From SCN-70-22 sp046327755 (GTDB lineage: Bacteria; Gemmatimonadota; Gemmatimonadetes; Gemmatimonadales; Gemmatimonadaceae), in the NCBI GenBank assembly GCA_046327755.1, contig JAXLXW010000007.1, positions 1 through 64,000 of the forward strand: a stretch of 64,000 nt of DNA. The letters run 5' to 3'. Of this stretch, positions 35,033 to 43,292 are shown in pieces. Every line of letters starts with the position of its first letter. The first letter of the stretch is position 1. Below the pieces are notes generated by a model. That model ran no database searches. It saw nothing but the letters and a program-made list of their open reading frames with translations, and was not told where the DNA came from. A program made the position numbers and the translations under genes.

Positions 35033-36416
35033 CCTGATGCCGTCGGGGGGAGTCTCGCGCACGTCCACGCGCGCGTTCACGCGCACCATGCGCCCGTGGA
35101 CAATGCTCGTCGTGGCGTTGGTGGCGATGGGCGCGCGCGATGTTGCGGCGCAGTCGCGCGCGGGCGTCGCCTCGCTGTCGGTGGACGGGCGATCGAGCGA
35201 CAACGTGTCGATCGCGGCGAACGGACGGTTTGTCGCCGTGTCGTGGTCGGCCGCCACCACGGGGGTGGTCGACATCTACGCCGCGGCGAGTCGCGACGGC
35301 GGGGCGACGTTCAGCGCGCCGGTGCGCGTCAACGACACGCCGGGGCGGGCGCGCGTGAACGGCGAGATGCCGCCGCGCGTCGCCCTCGTCCCGCGCGCGG
35401 TGGGCGACCCCGAGGTGGTGGTCGTCTGGACCAACAAGGAAGAGAAGGATTGGCGACTGCTCGTCGCCCGCTCGACCGACGGCGCGCGGAGCTTCGGCGC
35501 CACCGCGCTCGTTCCCGGGAGCGAAACAGGGGGGAGTCGCGGGTGGGAGTCGGTCACGGTGGATGCCGCGGGACGCGTCGTCGTCGCCTGGCTCGACCAT
35601 CGCGAACTCGAGACGGTCGCGCGCACGTCGGCCAAGCGCGCGAAGAGAGACAGCAGCACCACGACGGCGACGAAGTCGGCGAACACCCCGATGACGCACG
35701 CGCACGCGTCGCCCGGTGACGAGATGTCGGAATCCGAGCGCATGGCGGGGCACTCGCAGCTCTACGCCACCACGCTCGGCGGCGTCGCGCCGCGCCCGAT
35801 CGCGCGCAGCGTCTGCTACTGCTGCAAGACCTCGATGACGACGTCGGGGCGCGACGTGTACGTCGTCTGGCGACACGTCTTTCCCGGCAACCAGCGCGAC
35901 ATCGCGATCGCCGCGTCGCGAGACGGCGGCGTGCGATTCGGCGAGCCGACCCGCGTGAGCAACGACCAGTGGGTCTTCGATGGTTGCCCGGACAACGGAC
36001 CCGCAGTCGCCGTCGACGGCGCGAAGCGCGTGCACGTGGCGTGGGTGACGCCGGAAGCGGGGGGCGATCCGTCGAAGATGGTGCTCTACTACTCGACCTC
36101 CAGCGACGCCCGCACCTTTGCCCCTCGACAGCGCGTTCCGGCGACCGGGTTGCCGGGGCACGCGCAATTGGCCGCGGAGCCGGGCGGGGAGGTGCTGCTC
36201 GCGTGGGACGAGATCGGCGGCGGCGTTCGCCGCGTGAAGCTCGCGCGCGTACGCGCCGGAAGCGGGGGCTCGGCGAGCATCGCTGCCGTCGCGGCGCCGA
36301 ATGGAGGGGACGGGCGGAGTCCCGCACTCGCGACGTCGGCGGCCGGGGCGCTGATGGCATGGGTGACGACGCCGCAGGGCGGGGCGAGCACGATCGCGGT
36401 AGCGCGCGTGCGGTAG
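35022..36416 (+). CDS. Secreted BNR/sialidase-like propeller protein with Cys/His/Met motifs
   Basis: 464 residues with an internal hydrophobic signal segment (about 24-44). BNR-type repeats (AAASRDGGATFS, LVARSTDGARSF, AIAASRDGGVRFG, YYSTSSDARTFA) give a beta-propeller. The catalytic set of a true sialidase is not evident. Two features are unusual: a Met/His-rich loop (MTHAHASPGDEM, then RMAGH) and CYCCKTSM. Both could hold a soft metal. The start overlaps the end of the TonB gene by 11 bp, so the two are coupled and probably act together at the outer membrane. A later ATG at 35037 is possible. Confidence 0.8.
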   Translation: MPIDLMPSGGVSRTSTRAFTRTMRPWTMLVVALVAMGARDVAAQSRAGVASLSVDGRSSDNVSIAANGRFVAVSWSAATTGVVDIYAAASRDGGATFSAPVRVNDTPGRARVNGEMPPRVALVPRAVGDPEVVVVWTNKEEKDWRLLVARSTDGARSFGATALVPGSETGGSRGWESVTVDAAGRVVVAWLDHRELETVARTSAKRAKRDSSTTTATKSANTPMTHAHASPGDEMSESERMAGHSQLYATTLGGVAPRPIARSVCYCCKTSMTTSGRDVYVVWRHVFPGNQRDIAIAASRDGGVRFGEPTRVSNDQWVFDGCPDNGPAVAVDGAKRVHVAWVTPEAGGDPSKMVLYYSTSSDARTFAPRQRVPATGLPGHAQLAAEPGGEVLLAWDEIGGGVRRVKLARVRAGSGGSASIAAVAAPNGGDGRSPALATSAAGALMAWVTTPQGGASTIAVARVR

Positions 36417-36469
36417 CGCACCTGCGGTAGCGCGCGGCCGTTGTGGCGGGGGCGAATCGGGTAGCGTGG

Positions 36470-36502
36470 CGGGCGCCGCGGAACAATGTTCTGCGGCGCC
36501 CG
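36470..36502. repeat. Long near-perfect hairpin before the PD40-amidohydrolase gene
   Basis: CGGGCGCCGC (36470-36479) pairs with GCGGCGCCCG (36493-36502), and inside it GAACA (36481-36485) pairs with TGTTC (36487-36491) around one A, with one G/T mismatch between. The 33-nt structure could terminate the BNR transcript or be a protein site; no T-run follows. The core GAACAATGTTC is itself a palindrome. Confidence 0.7.
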
Positions 36503-36611
36503 CGCCGTTGGCGGGGCGGCTGCCTCGGATGCTGCCACAGATGCTGCCACTGATGAAGCCGCACGTGCTCCCGGCCGTGCTGCTGCGATTCACTCCCCCA
36601 CGAGTCGTTCG

Positions 36612-39600
36612 ATGACGCTTTCCTCCCGCTCTCCTTCGTTGCTGCGCGCGGCGCGCATGGCGACCGCCGTCGCGCTCGCGCTCCCCGTGCTTCCTGCGCT
36701 CGCGAGCGCCCAGGCGCCGGCACGCCCCGCCAGCCGCGCCCCGCTCCCCCTCGAGGAGGGGCGTCACCTGCGCTTCACGGCCAACAAGGGGTCGTGGATG
36801 TCGGTCGACGTGAGCCCGGACGGGCAGCGACTCGTCGTCGACCTCCTGGGCGATCTCTACACCATCCCCATCACCGGCGGCGCGGCGACGCGCCTGACGA
36901 GCGGGATGGCGCACGACGCCCAGCCGCGCTGGAGCCCCGACGGGAAGCGCATCGCCTTCATCAGCGATCGCAGCGGGGGGAACAACCTCTGGGTGATCGC
37001 GGCCGACGGGCGCGACACGTTGCAGCTGTCGAAGACGACCGACGACATGTTCGTCTCGCCGGAGTGGACACCGGACGGGAAGTACGTCGCGGTGACGCGC
37101 TCGGTGCAGGGGGCGCCCAAGATCTTCCTCTACCACGTAGACGGCGGGGCGGGGATCCAGGTCATCCGCGAACCGGCGGCGCAGTCGGCGTTAGGCGCCG
37201 CCTTCTCCCCCGACGGGCGCACGCTCTGGTACGCCACGCGCCAGGGGGTCTTCTCGTACAACCAGATCTTCCCGTCGTATCAGCTCGCCGCGTACGACCG
37301 CGAGCTTGGGACGGTGACGACGATGACGTCGCGCTACGGCGCCGCCTTCCGCCCCGCGATCTCTCCCGACGGGAAGCTCCTCGCCTACGGCTCGCGCTAC
37401 GAGAACAAGACCGGGCTGCGCCTGCGCGACCTCGCCTCCGGTGAGGAGCGCTGGCTCGCCTACCCCATCCAGCGCGACAACCAGGAGGCGATGCTGGAGA
37501 TCGACGCGCTCCCGGGCTACGACTTCACCCCGGACAGCAAGGCGGTGGTGATCTCCTACGGCGGCGAGATCTGGCGCGTCCCGGTCGACGGGAGCGCGGC
37601 GACGAAGATCCCCTTCACGATCGACGTCGACGTGGCAATTGGCCCCGAGGTGAAGTTCCAGTATACCATCGAGGACACGCCGACCATCATCGCCACGCAG
37701 ATCCGCGACGGCGTCCCCTCTCCGGACGGAAAGCGCTACGCCTTCTCGGCGTTAGGCGATCTCTATGTCATGGACTTGCCGAGCGGGGAGCCGCGCAAGG
37801 TCGCGGGGGCCGCCGAGGGAGAGTTCCATCCGGCGTGGTCCCCCGATGGACTCTGGATTGCCTATGTCACGTGGACCAACGACGGGGGGCACATCTACAA
37901 GATGCGCGCCGATGGACGCGGCCAGCCGGTGCGCCTCACGCGCGAGCCGGCGACGTACTACGGCACGCAGTGGTCGCCCGACGGTGCGCGCATCGTCGCC
38001 ATGCAGGCCGACGCGCGCGAACTGCGCGAGACGCTGCAGCGCTTCGGAGGCGGACAGTCGGCGCGCTTTGTCTGGGTCCCCGCCGAGGGCGGGGCCGTCA
38101 CGCGCATCCGCGATGCGGGGACGCTGGGCGAGCCGCACTTCACGAGCGACGCGACGCGCATCTTTGCCTATGGCGGGAGCGACGGGCTCGTCTCGTTCCG
38201 CTGGGATGGGACGGATCTCCGCGCGCACGTGAAGGTGACGGGGGCGGCCGCCCCCGGCGGCGGCCCCGCGCCTAACGCCGGCTCGGTGCGCATGGCCCCC
38301 AGGGGCGACCTCGCCCTGGCGCAGGTCGGCTCCGACTTCTATGCGGTGACGGTGCCGCTGGTCGGCGGGCAGGTCCCGACGATCTCGGTCGCCACGCCGG
38401 AGAGCGCGCCGACCCCGGTGCGCCGACTCTCCGACATCGGCGGCGAGTTCCCGGCGTGGCAGGCGAACGGGCGCGTGGTGCACTGGTCGATCGGGAACGC
38501 GCTCGTCACCTACGACCTGGATCGGGCCAAGGCCTTCGACGATTCCGTGCGCGCGGCGCGACGTGCGGCCGCGGCGCCGGCGACCCCGGGCGACACGACG
38601 CGCCGCGCCACGCCGCGCGACACGACGACGGCGACCTACAAGCCGACTGAAGTGCGCGTGAACGTCGTCGGCCAGCGCGACATCCCGCGCGGCACCGTGG
38701 TGCTGCGTGGCGGCAAGGCGATCACCATGAAGGGGAACGAGGTCGTGGAGGACGCCGACGTCGTGGTGCGCGACAACCGCATCGTCGCCGTGGGCAAACG
38801 CGGGAGCGTGGAAGTCCCGCAGGGGGCGCGCATCATCGACGTGACAGGGAAGACGATCATCCCCGGCTTCGTCGACACGCACGCGCACTTCCGCCACTCG
38901 CCGGACATCCACACGGTGCAGCCGTGGGCGCTGCTGGCCAACCTCGCCTACGGCGTGACCACGACGCGCGACCCGCAGACGGGCACCACCGACGTCCTGA
39001 GCTACGCCGACCGCGTGACGACGGGGGACCTGGTGGGGCCGCGCATCTATTCCACCGGGCCCGGCGTCTTTGCCGGCGAGCGCCTGCGCTCGCTCGAGCA
39101 GACGCGCAACGTCCTCAAGCGCTACAGCGACTACTACCACACCAACACGCTCAAGATGTACGGGGCCGGCAATCGCCAGGTGCGGCAGTGGATCATGATG
39201 GCGGCGAGGGAGCTGCGCCTCATGCCGACCACCGAAGCGGGGCTCGCCTTCCGCACCAACATCACGATGGCGCTCGACGGTTACAGCGGCGTCGAGCACA
39301 ACCTCCCCATCACCCCGCTCTACGACGACGTCATCAAGCTCTTCGCCGCGTCGGGGACGGTCTCCACGCCGACGCTCCTCGTGACGTACGGCGGGCCGTG
39401 GGTGGAGAACTACTACTACACCAAGGAAAACCCCAACAAGGATCCCAAGCTGCGCCGCTTCACCCCGGACGACGATCTCGATTCCAAGACGCGGCGCCGC
39501 GGGCAGGGCGCCGGTGGCTCGCCCGGCCCCGCCGGCTGGTTCCTCGACGAGGAGTACGACTTCACCGAGCACGCGAAGGTCATCCGCGACCTCCTTGCGG

Positions 39601-39971
39601 CTGGCGGCAAGGCCGGCATCGGGTCGCACGGACAGCTGCAAGGGCTCGGCTACCACTGGGAGCTGTGGACCGTTGCCTCGGGAGGCATCACCAACCACGA
39701 CGCGCTGCGCGTGGCGACGATCATGGGGGCCGAGGCGCTGGGGCTGGAGAAGGACCTGGGGTCGCTCGAGCCCGGAAAGCTCGCCGACCTCCTCGTCCTC
39801 GACGGCGATCCGCTGGCCAACATCCGCAACTCGAACACCATCCGTCAGGTGATGCGCAACGGGCGGCTGTACAACGGCGACACGCTCGATGAGGTGTGGC
39901 CGCGGCAGCGGACCTTGCCGCCGCAGCCTTGGCGCCAGCCGGCGCCGGCGGTGAACGCGGGAGTGCGGTAG
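36612..39971 (+). CDS. Secreted amidohydrolase with N-terminal TolB/PD40 beta-propeller
   Basis: 1119 residues. A signal peptide ends near LASAQ (residue 35). Residues about 45-680 form PD40/TolB-type repeats (SPDGQRLVVDL, QPRWSPDGKRIAFISD, FHPAWSPDGLWIAYV), one or two propellers. From about 700 there is an amidohydrolase domain with HAHFRHSPD as first metal motif and GIGSHGQLQGLGYHWE later, ending LADLLVLDGDPLANI. Large proteins of this type are frequent in these bacteria and are thought to be extracytoplasmic imidase or dipeptidase-like enzymes. ATG 36612 gives the signal peptide; an upstream in-frame ATG would start inside the hairpin. The substrate is unknown. Confidence 0.9.
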   Translation: MTLSSRSPSLLRAARMATAVALALPVLPALASAQAPARPASRAPLPLEEGRHLRFTANKGSWMSVDVSPDGQRLVVDLLGDLYTIPITGGAATRLTSGMAHDAQPRWSPDGKRIAFISDRSGGNNLWVIAADGRDTLQLSKTTDDMFVSPEWTPDGKYVAVTRSVQGAPKIFLYHVDGGAGIQVIREPAAQSALGAAFSPDGRTLWYATRQGVFSYNQIFPSYQLAAYDRELGTVTTMTSRYGAAFRPAISPDGKLLAYGSRYENKTGLRLRDLASGEERWLAYPIQRDNQEAMLEIDALPGYDFTPDSKAVVISYGGEIWRVPVDGSAATKIPFTIDVDVAIGPEVKFQYTIEDTPTIIATQIRDGVPSPDGKRYAFSALGDLYVMDLPSGEPRKVAGAAEGEFHPAWSPDGLWIAYVTWTNDGGHIYKMRADGRGQPVRLTREPATYYGTQWSPDGARIVAMQADARELRETLQRFGGGQSARFVWVPAEGGAVTRIRDAGTLGEPHFTSDATRIFAYGGSDGLVSFRWDGTDLRAHVKVTGAAAPGGGPAPNAGSVRMAPRGDLALAQVGSDFYAVTVPLVGGQVPTISVATPESAPTPVRRLSDIGGEFPAWQANGRVVHWSIGNALVTYDLDRAKAFDDSVRAARRAAAAPATPGDTTRRATPRDTTTATYKPTEVRVNVVGQRDIPRGTVVLRGGKAITMKGNEVVEDADVVVRDNRIVAVGKRGSVEVPQGARIIDVTGKTIIPGFVDTHAHFRHSPDIHTVQPWALLANLAYGVTTTRDPQTGTTDVLSYADRVTTGDLVGPRIYSTGPGVFAGERLRSLEQTRNVLKRYSDYYHTNTLKMYGAGNRQVRQWIMMAARELRLMPTTEAGLAFRTNITMALDGYSGVEHNLPITPLYDDVIKLFAASGTVSTPTLLVTYGGPWVENYYYTKENPNKDPKLRRFTPDDDLDSKTRRRGQGAGGSPGPAGWFLDEEYDFTEHAKVIRDLLAAGGKAGIGSHGQLQGLGYHWELWTVASGGITNHDALRVATIMGAEALGLEKDLGSLEPGKLADLLVLDGDPLANIRNSNTIRQVMRNGRLYNGDTLDEVWPRQRTLPPQPWRQPAPAVNAGVR

Positions 39972-39991
39972 GTCACACGCGAAGCGCTTGC

Positions 39992-40048
39992 ACCTGTGAC
40001 GTGCGAAGTCGCCGGTTCGTCGACTGGCAGACTTCGCACTGGACAGGT
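39992..40048 (+). promoter_or_regulatory. 57-nt hairpin ending 3 bp before a start codon
   Basis: GTGCGAAGTC (40001-40010) pairs perfectly with GACTTCGCAC (40030-40039). After a 3x3 internal loop, ACCTGT (39992-39997) pairs with ACAGGT (40043-40048). The loop is 19 nt. The 3' arm contains the probable ribosome site (ACAGGTGA) of the gene starting at 40052, so the structure could control its translation. It may instead end the upstream amidohydrolase transcript or bind a regulator. Confidence 0.75.
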
Positions 40049-40051
40049 GAC

Positions 40052-40489
40052 ATGGACGCCGACGCGCCGCGCAAGGACATTCCGCTCCCCGAACTCGTCG
40101 CGTACGCGCTGCGACAGGGCATCGCGCAGGTGCAGGCGGTGGGAAGCCCGCTCAATCCGTTCTTCCTGGACGAGGCGGGCAACGTCTACTTCCTCTTCGA
40201 CGGCGGGAAGGGGATCGACCCGATGGCGATGGCGCTGCAGGCCATCCAGGAAAAGGCGCCGAATATCCGTCGCGCCGTCCTCATCGTCGATTCGCGCATC
40301 GCCTTCGCCGACGGCAAGAAGTGGGACGCGATCGTCGCCATGGGATGCGAACGCGAGGGCGGCGACGGCGCCGTCTTCGCGCAGCGCTACGTCCCCAAGG
40401 GGCTGTTCCGCAAGTTCCGCGTCGAGGGAGAGCAGGAAGAGGTGGCCGGCTGCCGCAACTTCATCGAGGCAGCGCTGGCGCCGGTGTAG
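40052..40489 (+). CDS. Hypothetical soluble protein, 145 aa
   Basis: I do not recognise the family. The protein has no signal peptide or membrane helix and looks like one mixed alpha/beta domain (SPLNPFFLDEAGNVYFLFDG, then RRAVLIVDSRIAFADGKKWD). It contains two Cys (MGCERE, AGCRNF). ATG 40052 is only 3 bp after a long hairpin that covers its ribosome site. It stands alone between the amidohydrolase and the HhH gene on the same strand. Composition is like its neighbours, with no sign of transfer. Confidence 0.7.
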   Translation: MDADAPRKDIPLPELVAYALRQGIAQVQAVGSPLNPFFLDEAGNVYFLFDGGKGIDPMAMALQAIQEKAPNIRRAVLIVDSRIAFADGKKWDAIVAMGCEREGGDGAVFAQRYVPKGLFRKFRVEGEQEEVAGCRNFIEAALAPV

Positions 40490-40586
40490 AGGCGCCGGGG
40501 GGAGTGTCGCGACGCGCGCAACGGAGTAGCGGCGCGACCCGCGCGGGGCTAACTCACGGGACGCGCCCACGTCCAGCCCTCGTCCC

Positions 40587-40895
40587 ATGAACCCCGCCAA
40601 GGTCAACCGCAAGTCGCTGCACGCCTTCACCGACCTTCCCAACGTCGGCAAGGCATTCGCCGAGGACCTGCGCCTGCTGGGCTTCACCGCCCCGGCGCAG
40701 CTCAAGGGGCAGGATCCGATGCTCCTCTACGACCGGCTGTGCGAACTCACGCGCACCCGCCAGGATCCGTGCGTCCTCGACACGCTGATGAGCATCACCC
40801 GCTTCATGGACGGAGGACGCGCGCGCCCGTGGTGGGACTACACCGACGAGCGCAAGCAGCTGATGGCGGCGCGGAACACGTCACGCACCGCCTAA
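40587..40895 (+). CDS. Helix-hairpin-helix protein, Cdd1/pathogenicity-locus family
   Basis: 102-residue protein of the Cdd1 family (PF11731). The HhH-like segment is LHAFTDLPNVGKAFAEDLRLLGF near the N-terminus, followed by the family block LYDRLCELTRTRQDPCVLDTLM and the tail RPWWDYTDERK. HhH motifs bind DNA without sequence specificity, but the family role is not established. Its TAA stop overlaps the stop codon of the DNA polymerase gene on the other strand (CTAA at 40892-40895), so the two genes converge with no gap. Confidence 0.88.
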   Translation: MNPAKVNRKSLHAFTDLPNVGKAFAEDLRLLGFTAPAQLKGQDPMLLYDRLCELTRTRQDPCVLDTLMSITRFMDGGRARPWWDYTDERKQLMAARNTSRTA

Positions 40896-43270
40896 CGTGT
40901 CGCCTCGCGCATGGGCGTCAGCACCGTTCGCACGCCGGTGAGCGCCCCGCTCCAGAGCGACGGCTGCTCCGGGTCGGCGAAGACGGTGGCGAAGTCGGCC
41001 GGGGCAAAGGCGCGCTCCAGGCGCGCCGCATAGGTGTCGCGCAGGACGCGGAGGTAGTGCGCGACGTCGTAGTCGCGGGGGTCCGGCGGCGCGACCTCGT
41101 CGGCATCGTACTCGCGCACCACGCCGCCGTAGCCAGTCGCGGTGCGATAGACGCGCACGCGCTCCCCGGTGCTCCATGTGCTGCGCCCGCTGGCGATCAT
41201 CGCCTCGTAGGTGAGTTCGCGCCGTTTCTCGCGAATCGCGAGGTACTGCGCGGGCGACTTGGTGAGGCGCACCCGCGACGAGACCTCGAGCGTCGAGTAG
41301 GCGCGCTCGTGCAGCTTGCGCACCGTCCCCACATACTCGGCGCGCACCCCGTCGATGTCGCCGCGCAGCAGCGCCCCAATGGCGCGCGCCAGAAAGTCGT
41401 TGGCGAACGGCTCGGCGCGGCTGGAGCGAAAGGCAACGCCGCGCAGCAGGAGGCGCCCGTCGTAGGTGAGAAGGGCGTAGTTCTTCGGTTCGTGCGACAG
41501 CATCGCTGCGTAGCGCCCCTCGAACTCGAGCTGCACCAGCGGCGGGAGCAGCGCCGCCACCTCGGCCACCACGCGCCGCTCGTCGGCTTCGCTCCACGCC
41601 GGCGGGACGGCGAAGTAGACGCCGTCGGTGTCGGCCTCCAGAAGCGTGACGCCGCGCGCGGCGAGTTCGCGGCAGAGGAGGTCGAGCAGCTCACGCCCGC
41701 GCCGGGTGACTTCGTTGGCGGCGCGCACGTCGGCAAAGCGCGTGAGGCCGCCGCCAGCCGCAAGGTATCCGTAGGCGGAGTTCACCACGATCTTCATCGC
41801 CGCCGAGATAGCCTCCTGTCCAAAGCGTTCGCCGGAGCCGGCGGGGTGGCGCCGCGCCTCGGCCTTGGCGGCGAGTCGTTGCGTGACCAGCCCGTCGACG
41901 AGGGCGAGGAGCGCCTGCAGGTGATCGCGCCGCGGGCCGATGCGATAGGCGCGCATGAGCGATGGATAGAGCGAGGCGACGTCGGCCTTCACCACGCGAT
42001 GCGCCACACCGGCGGCGAACAGGTGCAATGCGGCTCCCGTGTGCTCGATGGCGGGGGCCGGCGCGTGCGCGGGGAGCGCGACGCCTGCGCGCAGGTAGGC
42101 GCGCACGAGGAGCGGATCGATCACGCCGGTCGCGGCGCCGGCGTCGGCCAGGCGCTCGTAGCGGCGCGGCGCCATGCGGGCGAGGGCGAAGGCGGCGCCC
42201 CCCAGCACGCGCGACAACCCCGCGACCTCCTCCACGTCGGAGGTGGCGTAGCGGCGCACCCGCTCGGGATCGCGCTGGTAGACGGTGAAGATGCGGTCGC
42301 CGCGGATCTCCACGCGGTCGTCGCGCGCGAGGCCGAAGTGGCGCGCCACCACCTTGAGCCCGTGCCCTGGGAGGTCGCGCGCCGAGAAGTCGTGGCGGCG
42401 CACTGCATCGAGTGTGTCGATGAGTTCGCGACCGGGGATTATGTAGCGCACACGGCGCGCCGAATCGTCGCCGGCGAGGACGCCGCGCATCGCAGCGCGT
42501 TCGCGCAACCCCGGGCGTCCGATGCGCCCTAACGCGAGCGGAACGCCGAGCCGTCGCGCGCGCTCGCGCAGGAAGGGGAGGTCGAAGCCGTGCAGGTTGT
42601 GGTTCTCGATGACGTCGGGATCGGCGCGCACGATCGTCGCGACGAGGGCGCGGATGAGCGCCGCCTCTCCGGCGTCATCCACGGTGGGCGCCTCGAGCAG
42701 CTCGACCCGTCCGTCCGGGTGCCGCACCGCCACCAGGAAGATGCGGTCGCGCGTGGCGTCGAGCCCCGTGGTCTCGAGGTCGAACTGCAGCCGTTGCAGC
42801 TGATCGAAGGAGAGGTCGCGAAAGTAGGTGCGCCCGGTGGCGACGAGATACTGCTCCTCCGGCGGGAGGACGAGCACCTCATGGTCGCCGAGCGCGCGGA
42901 TGTGGCGCGGGCGTGCCCCGAGGCGACGTGCGGCGCCTTGCAGCACCGCGTTGGTGATGGTGGGGAGGTCGCGGGCGCGCACGAGATAGCGCAGTTCGCC
43001 CGTTCCCTCCAGCTCGCGCCAGGTCACGCTCGACGGATCGCGCGCTCCTCCCTGGCCGGCGGGGACGAGGGCGCGCCCCAGGTGCTGCAGGTCGTCCAGC
43101 CGCGCGAGCAGGATCCATGGGCGGAAGCGCACGTGCTCGCGGAGCAGCACCCCGTCCTGTGGACTGCGCCGCCAGAGCGCGACGCGCCCGCTGGTGTCGC
43201 CCCACACCGAGACGATCCCCGGCGACGGGTCCCACCCCCAGAGCCATTCGTCCTGCGCGGGCTGCGACAC
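40892..43270 (-). CDS. DNA polymerase, family B
   Basis: About 792 residues. The 3'-5' exonuclease is intact: Exo I DLETTGLD, Exo II NHNLHGFDLPF, Exo III YATSDVEEVAGL. The polymerase motifs are complete: A in DVASLYPSLM, B in KIVVNSAYGYLA, and C as DTDG in EADTDGVYFAV. It is therefore a proofreading B-family enzyme (Pol II type), probably for repair or lesion bypass rather than main replication. GTG 43270 begins at SQPAQDEWLWGWDPSPG; a GTG at 43333 would overlap the PepSY gene by 41 bp and add a Pro-rich tail, so I prefer the shorter form. No umuDC or lexA is near. Confidence 0.93.
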   Translation of the reverse strand: MSQPAQDEWLWGWDPSPGIVSVWGDTSGRVALWRRSPQDGVLLREHVRFRPWILLARLDDLQHLGRALVPAGQGGARDPSSVTWRELEGTGELRYLVRARDLPTITNAVLQGAARRLGARPRHIRALGDHEVLVLPPEEQYLVATGRTYFRDLSFDQLQRLQFDLETTGLDATRDRIFLVAVRHPDGRVELLEAPTVDDAGEAALIRALVATIVRADPDVIENHNLHGFDLPFLRERARRLGVPLALGRIGRPGLRERAAMRGVLAGDDSARRVRYIIPGRELIDTLDAVRRHDFSARDLPGHGLKVVARHFGLARDDRVEIRGDRIFTVYQRDPERVRRYATSDVEEVAGLSRVLGGAAFALARMAPRRYERLADAGAATGVIDPLLVRAYLRAGVALPAHAPAPAIEHTGAALHLFAAGVAHRVVKADVASLYPSLMRAYRIGPRRDHLQALLALVDGLVTQRLAAKAEARRHPAGSGERFGQEAISAAMKIVVNSAYGYLAAGGGLTRFADVRAANEVTRRGRELLDLLCRELAARGVTLLEADTDGVYFAVPPAWSEADERRVVAEVAALLPPLVQLEFEGRYAAMLSHEPKNYALLTYDGRLLLRGVAFRSSRAEPFANDFLARAIGALLRGDIDGVRAEYVGTVRKLHERAYSTLEVSSRVRLTKSPAQYLAIREKRRELTYEAMIASGRSTWSTGERVRVYRTATGYGGVVREYDADEVAPPDPRDYDVAHYLRVLRDTYAARLERAFAPADFATVFADPEQPSLWSGALTGVRTVLTPMREATR

Positions 43271-43292
43271 GGAGCCTGACGTCTCGCGCGCG

